DNA of 64,000 nt, taken from Zoroaster sp. YZ-2022 (taxonomy: Eukaryota; Echinodermata; Asteroidea; Forcipulatida; Zoroasteridae). The first letter of the stretch is position 1. The number at the start of each line of letters is the position of its first letter. The position numbers and the translations under genes were made by a program. This document shows positions 46,131 through 57,289 of the stretch, piece after piece. The stretch is taken from positions 28,251,771 to 28,315,770 of the forward strand of contig CM055830.1 of the NCBI GenBank assembly GCA_029582265.1, read 5' to 3'. The notes beneath the pieces were generated by a model. It saw nothing but the letters and a program-made list of their open reading frames with translations. It did no database searches and was not told the origin of the DNA.

Positions 46131-47628
46131 CTAGATATAAGTTTTTGTCACAACAAAAACAAGGTGTTCGGTTGAAGTTAAAATGGTTACGTCATCAATT
46201 CGAAGTGTTGGAGAAGTCAAATGTTAACGTCTGTTGAAGTTCTCGCGAGAAGTTTATTTGAATACAATACAATACTGAATTTAGAAATTATTTTAATATT
46301 AAACTTTGACTTCCGGTTTGGACAGGAAGTAAGGTCAAATTGGGTCACCTTTGTGTAAATACTTTTGACAATTAACAATCTGTACAATGGTACAAAAATG
46401 TCAATTTACCTCCTGTGGTTGTTGAGATATGATTTTTTTAAATATTAAACTTTCACTTCCGGTTTGGACAGGAAGTAAGGTCAAATTAGGGTATAAATAT
46501 TTTTTGACAATTAACGATCTGTATAATGGTACAAATTTTGTGAATTTACCTCCTGTGGTTGTTGAGATATGATTTTTTGAAAATATTAAACTTTGACTTC
46601 CGGTTTGGACAGGAAGTAAGGTCAAATTGGGGTCACCTTTGTGTAAATATTTTTCGACAATTAACGATCTGTACAATGGTACAAAAATTATGAATTTACC
46701 TCTTGTGGTTGTTGAGATATGATTTTTTTAAATATTAAACTTTGACTTCCGGTTTGGACAGGAAGTAAGGTCAAATTGGGGTCACCTTTTGTAAATATTT
46801 TTCGACAATTAACGATCTGTACAATGGTACAAAAATTGTGAATTTACCTCTTGTGGTTGTTGAGATATGATTTTTTTAAATGTTAAACTTTGACTTCCGG
46901 TTTGGACAGGAAGTAAGGTCAAATTGGGGTCACCTTTGTGTAAATATTTTTCGACAATTAACAATCTGTATAATGGTACAAAAATTGTGAATTTACCTCT
47001 TGTGGTTGTTGAGATATTATTTTTTTTAAATATTAAACTTTGACTTCCGGTTTGGACAGGAAGTAAGGTCAAATTGGGGTCATGTTTTTGTAAATATTTT
47101 TCGACAATTAACGATCTGTACAATGGTATAAAAATTGTGAATTTACCTCTTGTGGTTGTTGAGATATGATTTTTTTTTAATGTTAAATTTTGACTTCCGG
47201 TTTGGACAGGAAGTAAGGTCAAATTGGGGTCATGTTTTTGTAAATATTTTTCGACAATTAACAATCTATACAATAGTGCAAAAAATTTCCATTTACCTGT
47301 TGTGCTTGTTGAGATATGATTTTTTTAAATATTAAACTTTGACTTCCGGTTTGGACAGGAAGTAAGGTCAAATCGGGGTCACTCACAACTGGAGTCTCAT
47401 CTACTTGTTAAGTTCTAAGTACATGCCAAGTTTCAAGTTCATGTGAAGTTTGCAAGTATGTTTTTACTTGCGGACAAGATGGGGGAGAAGAAGAAGAATA
47501 AGAAGTTAAAAAAAAAAAAAAAAAAAAACCGAACAAAAACAATAGGTGTTTCGGGTGCATACCCGAACACCTAAAAAACCGAACAAAAACAATAGGTGTT
47601 TCGGGTACATACCCGAACACCTAAAAAA
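46131..47628 (-). mobile_element. Rolling-circle (HINE-like) element E1 with ~148-bp array
   Basis: The minus strand begins with two copies of a 50-bp unit containing AGGTGTTCGGG...CCCGAAACACCT, then a T-run, CTTCTTCTCCC, and the conserved AACTTCACATGAACTTGA. It carries eight ACTTCCGGTTT-bearing units, then a unique 3-prime segment (TTCTCGCGAGAAC, GATGACGTAACC) and a terminal hairpin (GTTTTTGT...ACAAAAAC) followed by TTATATCTAG. Its CTAG end abuts the start of element E2, so the two are head to tail. The whole pair is repeated in inverted orientation at 49625-51810. Confidence 0.75.
47529..47628 (-). repeat. Two tandem 50-bp hairpin units at the element 5-prime end
   Basis: Each unit contains AGGTGTTTCGGGT and ACCCGAACACCT as an inverted pair separated by 4-6 nt, plus AACAAAAACAATAGG. 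The units differ at a single base in the loop. The right edge is within about 10 nt of the splice donor of the TM3 exon. Confidence 0.9.
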
Positions 47629-47634
47629 ACTTAC

Positions 47635-47788
47635 CCCACCCAAACAAACAATACGTCCGGAATCTGTTTTTCCGTACGGACAGTGCCTTCACAACCAGCG
47701 TGTAAAGGTAAACGCCCTCTACGAACATCCAGAAGAAATTCGTCATCATGAAATACGTCATCATTGTAAAGAGAAGGCGGCAAACCCA
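47635..47788 (-). CDS. CRHR-like class B1 GPCR, TM3 exon
   Basis: Encodes WVCRLLFTMMTYFMMTNFFW then MFVEGVYLYTLVVKAL and RTYCLFGWG. The Cys near the start is the TM3 partner of the conserved disulfide. TNFFWMFxEGxYLxT is the class B signature, and FGWG leads into TM4. Acceptor tttgtag (phase 0), donor TGGG/gtaag. The exon is 154 bp, so skipping it would shift the frame. Repeats related to each other in inverted orientation lie in both flanking introns. Confidence 0.95.
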
Positions 47789-48080
47789 CTACAAAGATGA
47801 AAGAAACAACATTCACAGTTAAAGGGAAGGCACAACATTGGTTATGTTGGCAAACATTAATAAACCAACCTTTGAAAATGGTTGCTTATTATTATACGCT
47901 GTGTGATTAACAAACAAATACTGAAAATGCATTCACATTTGTTTGTACTTCAGGAAATGGTACTCTTTCCTAAATTTAATTTCGAATAAATAATAATTAT
48001 CAATAACAAAAGTTCACTACCTCTTACATTTTTATAGGGAAATTGATACCATCATTACACCATGTACGTTTACTGTTAAA

Positions 48081-48270
48081 CGGACAATGTCATCACGATC
48101 AAAGCAGACTTTCAACTGGGCATGGAATCGGTGGCCTAGGATAAGTCATTTATGCAGCAGTAACGGTAATATGACCTTATCATGTGGGGGTATTATGTCA
48201 TTAATTAAGTTAATCTAAAACTAGCAATCCGATTCCATGCCCTGTTGACTGTGACGACACTGCCCTTTTA
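48081..48270. mobile_element. CAGGGCATGGAAT MITE family, full copy
   Basis: Left arm CATCACGATCAAAGCAGAC and AACTGGGCATGGAATCGG; right arm CCGATTCCATGCCCTGTTG and ACTGTGACGACACTGCCC. Same arms and order as 16902-17100. Confidence 0.75.
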
Positions 48271-48595
48271 AAACTCGATCATGTGGTTAGTTATGAATGA
48301 TCAATACATTTAGACCTTATCTTTAAGAAGCTCTCATTATTGGTAACCCCATGTAGATGATTAGATAATCCAGATTATTTAGTGGTCTCAGCAGCCTGCC
48401 CAACTGATGTTGACTTAATCAAGAGAGCCGTTAGACAAATTTGGGGAGAGGGCTTTCTTGGAGAAAATTCTCAGTTAGATACATTACATTGAAGATCATG
48501 TTCGTTTTTCAATGCGTCAACATGACCAACGTTTTTCAAATTAATACACTGTGGTGTGAACAAGGGTGAACATGTAACATTATTGACACTTAGCA

Positions 48596-48676
48596 AGTAG
48601 GCCTATGCAGTAAACATACAAATAAATGATACATAATATGTATCATTTATTTGTATGTTTACTGCATAGGCCTACT
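48596..48676. repeat. Perfect 40-bp-arm palindrome
   Basis: The left arm starts AGTAGGCCTATGCAGTAAAC and the right arm ends GTTTACTGCATAGGCCTACT. The arms are perfectly complementary over 40 bp and are separated by one base (48636). Such perfect symmetry implies recent formation or an assembly fold-back. Confidence 0.97.
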
Positions 48677-48828
48677 AATTATTAGTGGACTCGACAAATA
48701 CATTTCTTTCTCAAAATGCGTCAACATGGATAGATCACCATGGTAAAGGAATAGGTCGAGGCTTCCGACAAAATATCTTAATGTTTCAGACAATCTCTCA
48801 ATGAATGTAGGACAGTATACAGATATAA

Positions 48829-48985
48829 CATGGTTTGAGGGTGGACAGTCGATATTAGCTCCCCGAGGTATTGGAAGTTGAGAAACTAGTTCCCGAGGCG
48901 AAGCCGAGGAACCAGTTCTCAACTTCCAATACCGAGGGGAGCTAATATCGACTGTCCACCCGAAATAAACCATGTTATATCTGTT
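48829..48985. repeat. Large near-perfect palindrome (~75-bp arms)
   Basis: The left arm begins ACAGATATAACATGGTTT and contains GTGGACAGTCGATATTAGCT and ATTGGAAGTTGAGAA. The right arm is its reverse complement with only small differences, meeting at CCCGAGGCGAAGCCGAGG. It could fold into a long hairpin RNA. No coding content. Confidence 0.93.
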
Positions 48986-48986
48986 T

Positions 48987-49366
48987 TACTATACCTCATA
49001 CATATTCACAATATTCTCTAGTTTGGCATCACTGAGCTTGGTAAATTCAAACGCGACATTTACGTGTGCCGCCATCTTTTCATGTGTATGTACGTACGTA
49101 GCTAGCTAAGGCGATGTTCGCGCGTGCGTACTACTGTTCCCCGCTGGCATGTTCCCGGATGCAGGGAACGGATCGTTGGGACTATTTCCCCGCCGGGACT
49201 GTTCCCCGATGCGACAGTCTACTACGCACTACTGCGCATGCGTATTTACCCTGTGCGTGAATACTCGCGGACGCGAGGTAAACAGCAAAAATAGCATCTG
49301 GCACGTGACGGTGAATGGACCAGTGAGAATTCGGCTCTCGATCATGAATATGTATGAGGTATAGTA
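48987..49366. repeat. 380-bp interval bounded by 22-bp inverted repeats
   Basis: TACTATACCTCATACATATT at the left and AATATGTATGAGGTATAGTA at the right are exact inverted repeats (22 bp each). The enclosed sequence is strikingly GC- and CpG-rich, with two GGGACTRTT(T/C)CCC-like segments and a YY1-type GCCGCCATCTT near 49068. It directly adjoins the palindrome to the left. It might be an element carrying promoter-like sequence. Confidence 0.75.
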
Positions 49367-49624
49367 ATCTCAAATATCGGTGTCCTTACACATGAATTTC
49401 ATTTTGTCATATTTCTCAAACATTGAGAGAATCTCTCAAGGAATTTTTCGTCGTGTAAAATACAGGTACATCCATCGCAGAGATGAGGATAAATAAATAA
49501 AGTTCAGAAATATTAGTAAATGGTTTCTTAATATATAGCCAATGCCGAAATTAGATGAGAATATTTATAAGCTTTGAAAATATATTTGCAAGTATTCCCC
49601 GAAAATCATTTCGGTGTCACAAAT

Positions 49625-50714
49625 CTTTTTTTTTTTTGTTCTTCTTCTTCTCCCCGACGTCTGTCCGCAAAAAAATACATACTTGCAAACTTCACATGAA
49701 CTTGAAACTTGGCATGTACTTAGAACCTAACAAGTAGATGAAACACGAGTTGTGAGTGACCCCAATTTGACCTTACTTCCTGTCCAAACCGGAAGTCAAA
49801 GTTTACGTATTGACCCACATTCAGTGTGTTATTGTGCGTTAGAAATTCTAACTATAGAGGGCGCTATACAACTTTAGTGCAGAAGAAATTAATTCGTCTT
49901 ATTCCTGATCCTATCAAGAGCAAGGCTCCTATGCGAAGTTTAGCGTGAAGTTTCCCGTTACACTATTCGGATTGCTTAATAGTGGACATGGAATGGAAGA
50001 GGGGGCTTCACCGAGAGATGTTCACCTGGGCACCTGCTTTACTGATTTGTGTGCCTTTTAATAATTATTTGTATTTGAGTTTGTTGAATTTCAAAACTTT
50101 TAGTGGTCACTTGGTGGCGCTGATATTTAAAAAAATCATCTCAATAAATTCACAATTCTTTCACCATTGTATAGATCGTTAATTGTCAAAAATATTTACA
50201 CAAAGGTGACCCCAATTTGACCTTTACTTCCTGTCCAAACCGGAAGTCAAAGTTTAATATTTTCAAAAAATCATATCTCAACAACCACAAGAGGTAAATT
50301 CACAATTTTTGTACCATTGTACAGATCGTTAATTGTCAAAAAATATTTATACCCCAATTTGACCTTACTTCCTGTCCAAATCGGAAGTCAAAGTTTAATA
50401 TTTAACAAAAATCATATCTCAACAACCACAGGAGGTAAATTGACATTTTTGTACCATTGTACAGATTGTTAATTGTCAAAAGTATTTACACAAAGGTGAC
50501 CCCAATTTGACCTTACTTCCTGTCCAAACCGGAAGTCAAAGTTTAATATTAAAATAATTTCTAAATTCAGTATTGTATTGTGTTCAAATAAACTTCTCGC
50601 GAGAACTTCAACAGACGTTAACATTTGACTTCTCCAACACTTCGAATTGATGACGTAACCATTTTAACTTCAACCGAACACCTTGTTTTTGTTGTGACAA
50701 AAACTTATATCTAG
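49625..50714 (+). mobile_element. Rolling-circle (HINE-like) element E3
   Basis: Starts with a T-run, GTTCTTCTTCTTCTCCCCG and CTGTCCGC, then AACTTCACATGAACTTGA. Carries about four units, interrupted after the first by roughly 300 bp of unrelated sequence (49806-50110). Ends with CTCGCGAGAACTTC, CCGAACACCTTG, a hairpin GTTTTTGT...ACAAAAAC and TTATATCTAG. This 3-prime half matches that of E1, in opposite orientation. Confidence 0.75.
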
Positions 50715-51810
50715 TTTTTTATTTTTTTTATTTTTTACTTCTTCTCCCCCGCGTTTGTCCACAAAAAAATCACATACTTGCAAACTTCACATGAACTTGA
50801 AACTTGGCATGTACTTAGAACTTAACAAGTAGATGAAACTCGAGTTGTGAGTGACCCCAATTTGACCTTACTTCCTGTCCAAACCGGAAGTCAAATTTTA
50901 ATATTTAAAAAAAGCATATCTCAACAACCACAACAGGTAAATTGAAATTGTTTGCACCATTGTATAGATTGTTAATTGTCGAAAAATATTTACAAAAACA
51001 TGACCCCAATTTGACCTTACTTCCTGTCCAAACTGGAAGTCAAAGTTTAACATTAAAACAAATCATATCTCAACAACCACAAGAGGTAAATTGACATTTT
51101 TGCACCATTGTATAGATTGTTAATTGTCGAAAAATATTTACACAAAGGTGACCCCAATTTGACCTGAATTCCTGTCCAAACCGGAAGTCAAAGTTTAATA
51201 TTTTAAAAAATCATATCTCAACAACCAAATCAGGTAAATTCACAATTTTTATACCATTGTACCGACCGTTAATTGTCAAAAGATATTTACAAAAAGATGA
51301 CCCCAATTTGACCTTACTTCCTGTCCAAACCGGAAGTCAAGGTTTAATATTTAAAAAAATCATATCTCAACAACCACAAGAGGTAAATTCAAAATTTTTG
51401 TACCATTGTACAGATCGCTATTGTCAAAATATATTTACAAAATGATGACCCAATTTGACCTTACTTCCTGTCCAAACCGGAAGTCAAGGTTTAATATTTT
51501 AAAAAAATCATATCTCAACAACCACAAGAGGTAAATTCACAATTTTTGTACCATTGTACAGATCGCTAATTGTCAAAATATATTTACAAAAAGATGACCC
51601 CAATTATACCTTACTTCCTGTCCAAACCGGAAGTCAAAGTTTAATATTTAAAAAAATCATATCTCAGCAACAAGAGGTAAGTTTAAAACATTTGCACCAT
51701 TGTACAGATCGTTAACTGTCACAAAATATTAAAACAAAGTTTAACCCAATTTGACCTTACATCCTCCCGAACACCTAGAGTTTGTGTCGAGACAAACTCT
51801 GAATCTCTAG
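50715..51810 (+). mobile_element. Rolling-circle (HINE-like) element E4
   Basis: Begins immediately after the CTAG of E3 with a T-rich run and TACTTCTTCTCCCCC, carries about six ~148-bp units, and ends CCTCCCGAACACCTAGAG, hairpin AGTTTGTGTCGAGACAAACT and GAATCTCTAG. Corresponds to E2 in inverted orientation. Confidence 0.78.
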
Positions 51811-52219
51811 TTAGGTGTTCGAGAGCGCAGCGCGAACACCTATTGTTTTTGTACTGTTTTTTTTTTTTTTTTTACTTCTTTTTCTCAGTGGCGACTGTCC
51901 GGCAACAAAGGCATCCTTACTGAGCATTTACAGCCTTCAAACTTAACACATGAACAGAACATAACAAGCTGACGAAACCGTTTTCTGTGACGTCATGATT
52001 ACGTCATCAGGTGTCGAATTACGCTAAAAAGTAAAATATTTAAAACGTTTCATATACGTTGCATGAAAGAATCAAAGATCGTATAGCGCCGCAAGGCGCA
52101 ATACGAGGCGCTAGTCTGGGCTATGGGCACAACGTACACGCAAACAGCGTCGATATCGATTGTACATGTAGATCCATTGTAACCAAATATCGTGTAGTAC
52201 ACGATATTTGGTTACAATG
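51811..52219 (+). mobile_element. Rolling-circle-like element E5 without array, with palindrome
   Basis: Follows E4 directly: TTAGGTGTTCGAGAGCGCAG and CGCGAACACCTATTG form the 5-prime hairpin, then a T-run. The region from 51874 (ACTTCTTTTTCTCAGTGGCG) to 52219 is nearly identical to 56801-57145. It ends in a perfect palindrome with 22-bp arms (52175-52196 and 52198-52219; ACCAAATATCGTGTA core). No typical CTAG terminus was identified. Confidence 0.65.
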
Positions 52220-52499
52220 CACGGCTGTTTCAACGCTAAAAAAGTGCGCCCTCTGTTGGTGAGTCTAGTTTAGCGCGGGTCGTGCTCATCAGTATGTACG
52301 TTTAAGGAATTGAGCGTTAACGTTTCGGAAATGTAATTGACCCGGCTATCGTGACCCCTGAAAAAATTGTGTTTCTGATCAATTCGTTTCGCATAATGTA
52401 TTATGTGATTGACTCAAATCCTTTTTAGGTTCTTTTTTATGTCAGCATAATCTATTTATTCTGAAAAAGGTCACTTAATAGCTCTTTTCGAGGTCGTTG

Positions 52500-55005
52500 A
52501 ATCGATTAACTGCTACATGTTTGGGTGTATGCAGACCTGCGGAGAAAACCTTCCACAAAAGCGAGTTTTTCACTATATTCTGAATTTTTCCTATCACCAG
52601 TGGATGTTTCATCGTTGAAAACAGACATTATTATGCACACTTAATTGGAGGTAAGTCTGGGCAATGACAAATTTACGAGAATCTTTGATTTAAAAATAAG
52701 CATTTTAACCGGCTTCAGACATGTCAAATGTGTTGTAACGCGTTGGTTGATGCATACAGTATGCATAGTAGGTTGATGATAGTGCAGTCAGTAATGTGTA
52801 CGGTATGGGCGCCAGTGAATGGGTACTATTACTTTAAACGTTGGGACTAATTTAGCGGGTACACTGTTTTATGTAAACAAAGTATGCTTACGTGGATTTT
52901 TCCTCTATGACTCTTTTGAAATAGTGGTAATATAGTCTGTAACGTTAGGAGAGTGAAGCCTAGGCATGAGTACAATTAGTTGAATTTAAAAAAATGATGC
53001 TAACGTTAGACGTGTTATCAATTGGATGTAATCAGTGTAATATCTAATGTTAAGCTCTGTGAAATTAAATAATTGATTAATTTAAACAAACAAATAGTCT
53101 GAACAGTGAACAACAATGTTTAAGGCCTGAAAACATTAAAAACATGTGCAAATGTCATGCATGTATAATACATGCAGGTACTTTATAAATTGTGTATGTC
53201 GCAATATTCTCTGACATGTCAGAGTTTATGAGCAAAGGTACCCTTTAAATAATTTTGGTTGACACTAATAATATTTACAACAACAATCATAACATTTAGG
53301 GAAAACTTGTAGCTTTGCATGGTGAAGAAATTTCCTTCCTCCATGGTAAGACTAATTGCGGTGACACCATGTGAAATACTTTTGTGAGTAGTAATTAGTT
53401 CTGAAAAGAACTGGAGGTTACAACTTGACATTTCGATCAGTATGCTCTGATCGTCCTCAGGATTTACTACTCAATAGAGAATTTCACATGGTGTCATCGT
53501 AATTAGTCTTACGTAATCATTAAATTTAACGAATATCATTTATGATACTTTTCAGAATTTGTGATCACATGAAAATCATGAAATGGTTTTGAATACAACA
53601 AAATAAAACATGCTTATTTTGAGTTTAATTTTCTTTTCACAGCTGATCTTCCTAGATGGAACGCCCTCAATTCTGGTGTGCCGATGGTTTGATCACTGTA
53701 TGGGGAACATTGCATACAGTAGGATTAGCTGCAAAGGTAAGAGTTATGTCATGTCAGGAAACAGTCCGGCAATGGGTTAGAAATGAACAGACTTTACAGA
53801 TATTTTTATTGTTTTAAGTAGCAAACTCTTTGTATGTGTAAAACTGTACCATGAAATTGCTGTAAAGGGAAGTTACAACAATGGTAAATCTAAAAACCTA
53901 TAAATCAATCATCCTGAGAAATGATTTGGTTTTCATGTTAGAGAAAAGAGGAATCGTTGTCAAAAACGGAAAAAACATGTAACAGTTTTTGTTTATATTT
54001 TTTACAAGGATGTGTGTTAGTACCAAATACCAATGTTGAACATTCCCTTTATTTTTATATTGCATTTTTAGATACATGGACCCCAAAATGTAAGTAAATA
54101 GGCCCTGAACTGCTTGACCAATGAAAGATTTTCTAGAGATTTGATGTAACAATGAAAAACCGCAAATAATACACGAGGTAGTGCATCCCATGTGTATGTA
54201 TACATATATGTACATATGTGTAAAACAATGTTTTTTTCTTATTTTTGACAGATCTTTATGCATGTCCTTATTCCTGGTATTGTGGTGGTGTGATGGCACT
54301 GCATGATACTTAACAACCTTTGCAGAGGATCTATCATTCCGTGAACTTCACGTCCTGCACTGTTGAATTCAGTATGTACCAGCTTGCCACCTTACGGCAC
54401 CTCCAGTAGACCAATTTCTACTTTATACATAAATGTAAATGTAGCTTTGGGCCGATGTTGATTCCAGAGAAACTTCAGTAAATTCAGTAAATCAGGAGTA
54501 CAATGTCTGTGTCAAAACAGCATCGAGTCAAGGAGTTGAACAATTGTAATATCTTGAGTGTAGGAAAAACTGAACAATAGCCGTACTATTGCGCGGGATT
54601 TCTGTGTAAAAAGAGGATGTGAATGATAAATCTGATGTTGCGTACATCTGCAAACATTTGAACTAAACCTGTCCTAAATCAGTGCACTATGACGTTCAAG
54701 TTAATTATCATTGCCTAGGCCTGATTTGCATCTAGGGCTCTGCTGTCTTATTTTTGGTCCTTTTGGAGCTAAACACTGTTCATCAGTACATCATTGTTAT
54801 GATTCAAAATATTCTTGAAAATATTTTTCTGTGTACTCACCTAGGCCTAATATCAGTGCTGCTTAGTTTATAGTTATACCAATGAACTTGTTTGGATCGA
54901 ACTTGCTGGGTGAAACAACTTTTGTGGTATCAAAAACGTAAGCACTTAATGTGATTAAACTTGCATAGCCAGGTTAATTTATGATGTATTATTTGAAAAT
55001 AAAGG
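52500..55005 (+). ncRNA. Probable spliced non-coding transcript in receptor intron
   Basis: Three exon candidates have strong sites: exon 1 ending 52650 (TTGGAG/gtaagtctgg), exon 2 53643-53736 (acceptor ttttcttttcacag, donor GCAAAG/gtaagag) and exon 3 from 54252 (acceptor atttttgacag), with an AATAAA signal at 54998-55003. Exons 2 and 3 share a short open frame ending ...GGVMALHDT-stop, but it does not extend into exon 1, so coding is doubtful. The transcription start is not defined; the CpG-richer region near 52050-52330 is a candidate. It would run antisense within the intron between receptor exons TM2 and TM3. Confidence 0.4.
53863..54051. mobile_element. TAAAGGGAA MITE
   Basis: TAAAGGGAAGTTACAACAAT and the inverted CCAATGTTGAACATTCCCTT (ending 54051) are imperfect inverted ends of a 189-bp element. 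Related single ends occur near 22385, 28515 and 47820, indicating a dispersed family. Confidence 0.5.
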
Positions 55006-55315
55006 GTTTTTATGCACTGTTCAGTACCTGAAAGTTATGTTCGCATAAAGACTGCAGACTAGACTGAGGTAAACAAAGACAGATATGAGTATGACATGTG
55101 AATATAAAGATTGTACCCATCTCTACCAAACATCTCAAAATTAACAAGTGACAATGTTGCCAGAGAAAATATTATAGGGCTGTGATTCCTTTTTAAAAAT
55201 TACTATTTTTGAGTCCACTGGCAAAGTATTAATTAGACTATTTGATTTTTTCTTGGAGCGGGGGAAAGCGGCTATTTCCACGTCAAGCCTTTTATATGCC
55301 CAGGGTGGATCATGG

Positions 55316-55450
55316 CACAGCCAATCAGGGGCGTAGGCGGGAAGTTTCCCGCTTTTAGGCCTCCACCAATAGCTTGTTTGGTGGCAAACTTTGGTGGAGG
55401 TTTTTAGCCAATCAGGTTGCGCGCTGTAAAAGTTGGCGCTTGGTGTCAAG
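55316..55450. promoter_or_regulatory. CCAAT/E2F promoter-like cluster
   Basis: Within about 130 bp there are two CCAATCAGG boxes (55321 and 55408), a CCAATAG box (55366), a symmetrical E2F-type site GGCGGGAAGTTTCCCGC (55336-55352) and a second TTGGCGC. This combination of NF-Y and E2F sites is typical of cell-cycle promoters. The transcript it would drive is not identified; plus-strand candidates lie downstream. Confidence 0.4.
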
Positions 55451-56469
55451 CAACCAGTGCGGTTTGGGGCATTCTTGTCACAGTTCGTTGTTTATTAACA
55501 AGTCCATGGAGTTTTTGGGTTAGCGGTTTATGATTTTCCCTCCTCCAGCCCCCCTTTTCACCACCAGTTGGGATTGTGCTGTTAGTTTGGTAGTTTTGGG
55601 CGGAATAGCACATTAACTTCCCACTTTTGGTGCAGCAGTTCTGGCAATTAACAGTTACTGCAGTCCTAGAAAATTAAACTTAATAATATGGAGATTTTAG
55701 TCCTCCGTTATTTACATGTTATCAAGTGTTAATAGTGCCGGGATCTCCCTCGGGCTAGGTCTGAGACCGCAGCTTCCTAGGTGGGACGCGAACACTTGGT
55801 TGATTCATATTGTATTGATTCATATGATATGCTGTGTATTAGCATATGTTACACATGTGCATTATACTGTTTGTTATTGTCAACATTTAAATGTATGTTT
55901 TAATAACTATCCCCATTGAGGGTTAGTGGTGCCAGGTCTGGGTATACAGAGTCTTGGGTACGCTGTATAGGTGGTCCCAGCTGGTTTTTCTCTGAGGTCT
56001 TGGGTATCTCAGGGTGTGTGTTTGTTTGTCTTTATCAAATGCTGTTTAATGACAAATCCGGTTTGCCCATAGTTTGGTATTCCGGTGGTTGATGGTGTCA
56101 ACCTCTTTGAATAAAAAAGCTTGAAAGCTGTGGCCAAGTGGCATTCAAATGAATTTGTAGTTAGTGCTATTTATTGTGAGTTTGAGTATAATGTTGATTT
56201 ATCATCTAGCATGTTTTTTGAAAAGCATGTGTTGGGCTAGTGTCAATATTTAAAATAAAAAACATTGTGTTCCAAGTCACACTTAATTTCTAATTTATTG
56301 CTTAAATCTCACAACTTTTCCAAGTTCAACAGCCAATATCTCAAGAACTAAATGACCTATTAGAAAATAACAAAAAAAACAATTGAATTCCTTACATTAA
56401 TAGCTTGTAATTCTTGTGAAATGAGTTACCATAAATGCTTGCCAATGGTCCAATTAGTGGCACACGAAG

Positions 56470-56779
56470 TAACGATTTTTAGAAGTTTTAAAAGGTCATA
56501 TCTCATAGCTTCAATTTGATGTATAAGTTGACAAATTTGTTATTTTTTCATAATCATGAGGTCATATATGACCTTCAAACCACCTAATGTGACCTTTACT
56601 TCCTGTCCAAACAGGAAGTTCAACACTATCTAACGCAAAATTGAATATGAAATTGATATTGTTATTATAAAAGATGATAAACCCTTGCACAATATGATAT
56701 TGACATCATCGGTGATAATTTGATTGAACCGGAAGTTGACTCGAACACCGTGTGTTTGTTCTAAGAAACACTTAAGCTC
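56470..56779 (+). mobile_element. Truncated rolling-circle element E6
   Basis: Carries ACTTCCTGTCCAAACAGGAAG, AAAATTGAATATGAAATTGA and a terminal hairpin GTGTTTGTTCTAAGAAACAC followed by TTAAGCTCTA. The same order is seen at the end of the element at 20728-21714. The 5-prime end is unclear. Confidence 0.6.
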
Positions 56780-57203
56780 TATTTTTTTAATTTTTTTTTT
56801 ACTTCTTTTTCTCAGTGGCGACTGTCCGGCAACAAAGGCATCCTTGCTGAGCATTTACGGCCTTCAAACTTAACACATGAACAGAACATAACAAGCTGAC
56901 GAAACCGTTTTCTGTGACGTCATGATTACGTCATCAGGTGTCGAATTACGCTAAAAAGTAAAATATTTAAAACGTTTCATATATGTTGCATGAAAGAATC
57001 AAAGTTCGTCTAGCGCCGCAAGGCGCAATACGAGGCGCTAGTCTGGGCTATGGCACAACGTACACGCAAACAGCGTCGATATCGATTGTACATGTAGATC
57101 CATTGTAACCAAATATCGTGTAGTACACGATATTTGGTTACAATGGAGCTGCATGTACAATCGATATCGACGCTGTTTGCATGTGTGGTGCCATGGCCCA
57201 GAC
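56780..57203 (+). mobile_element. Rolling-circle-like element E7 ending in an ~82-bp-arm hairpin
   Basis: Nearly identical to E5 from 56801 to 57145, but the sequence continues and completes a long inverted repeat: arm 57041-57122 (GTCTGGGCTATGGCACAACG ... ATATCGTGTA) and arm 57124-57203 (reverse complement with few mismatches), with a one-base centre. E5 contains one full arm but only the first 22 bp of the other. Confidence 0.75.
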
Positions 57204-57289
57204 GTCATTTTTTAGGCTGTAAAAATGGATCGCCAACAGTACACGGTCATAAAACATTACAATAAGTAAGCACGGGCTCGGTGACAAAC

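Noticed and set aside
46046..46237. Open frame with a poly-arginine run
   Set aside because: Translation of the (GAA/AGA)n tract at the start of a rolling-circle element.
46401..47273. Repeated open frames of the type ...NLTLLPVQTGSQ... (also 51257-51445, 60769-60966 and 61814-62272)
   Set aside because: They arise because the ~148-bp array unit lacks stops in one frame. Units vary in length by 1-5 bp without preserving frame, so there is no sign of selection for a protein.
44871..47628. CRISPR array
   Set aside because: The repeats are ~148 bp direct units without unique spacers, in a eukaryotic intron.
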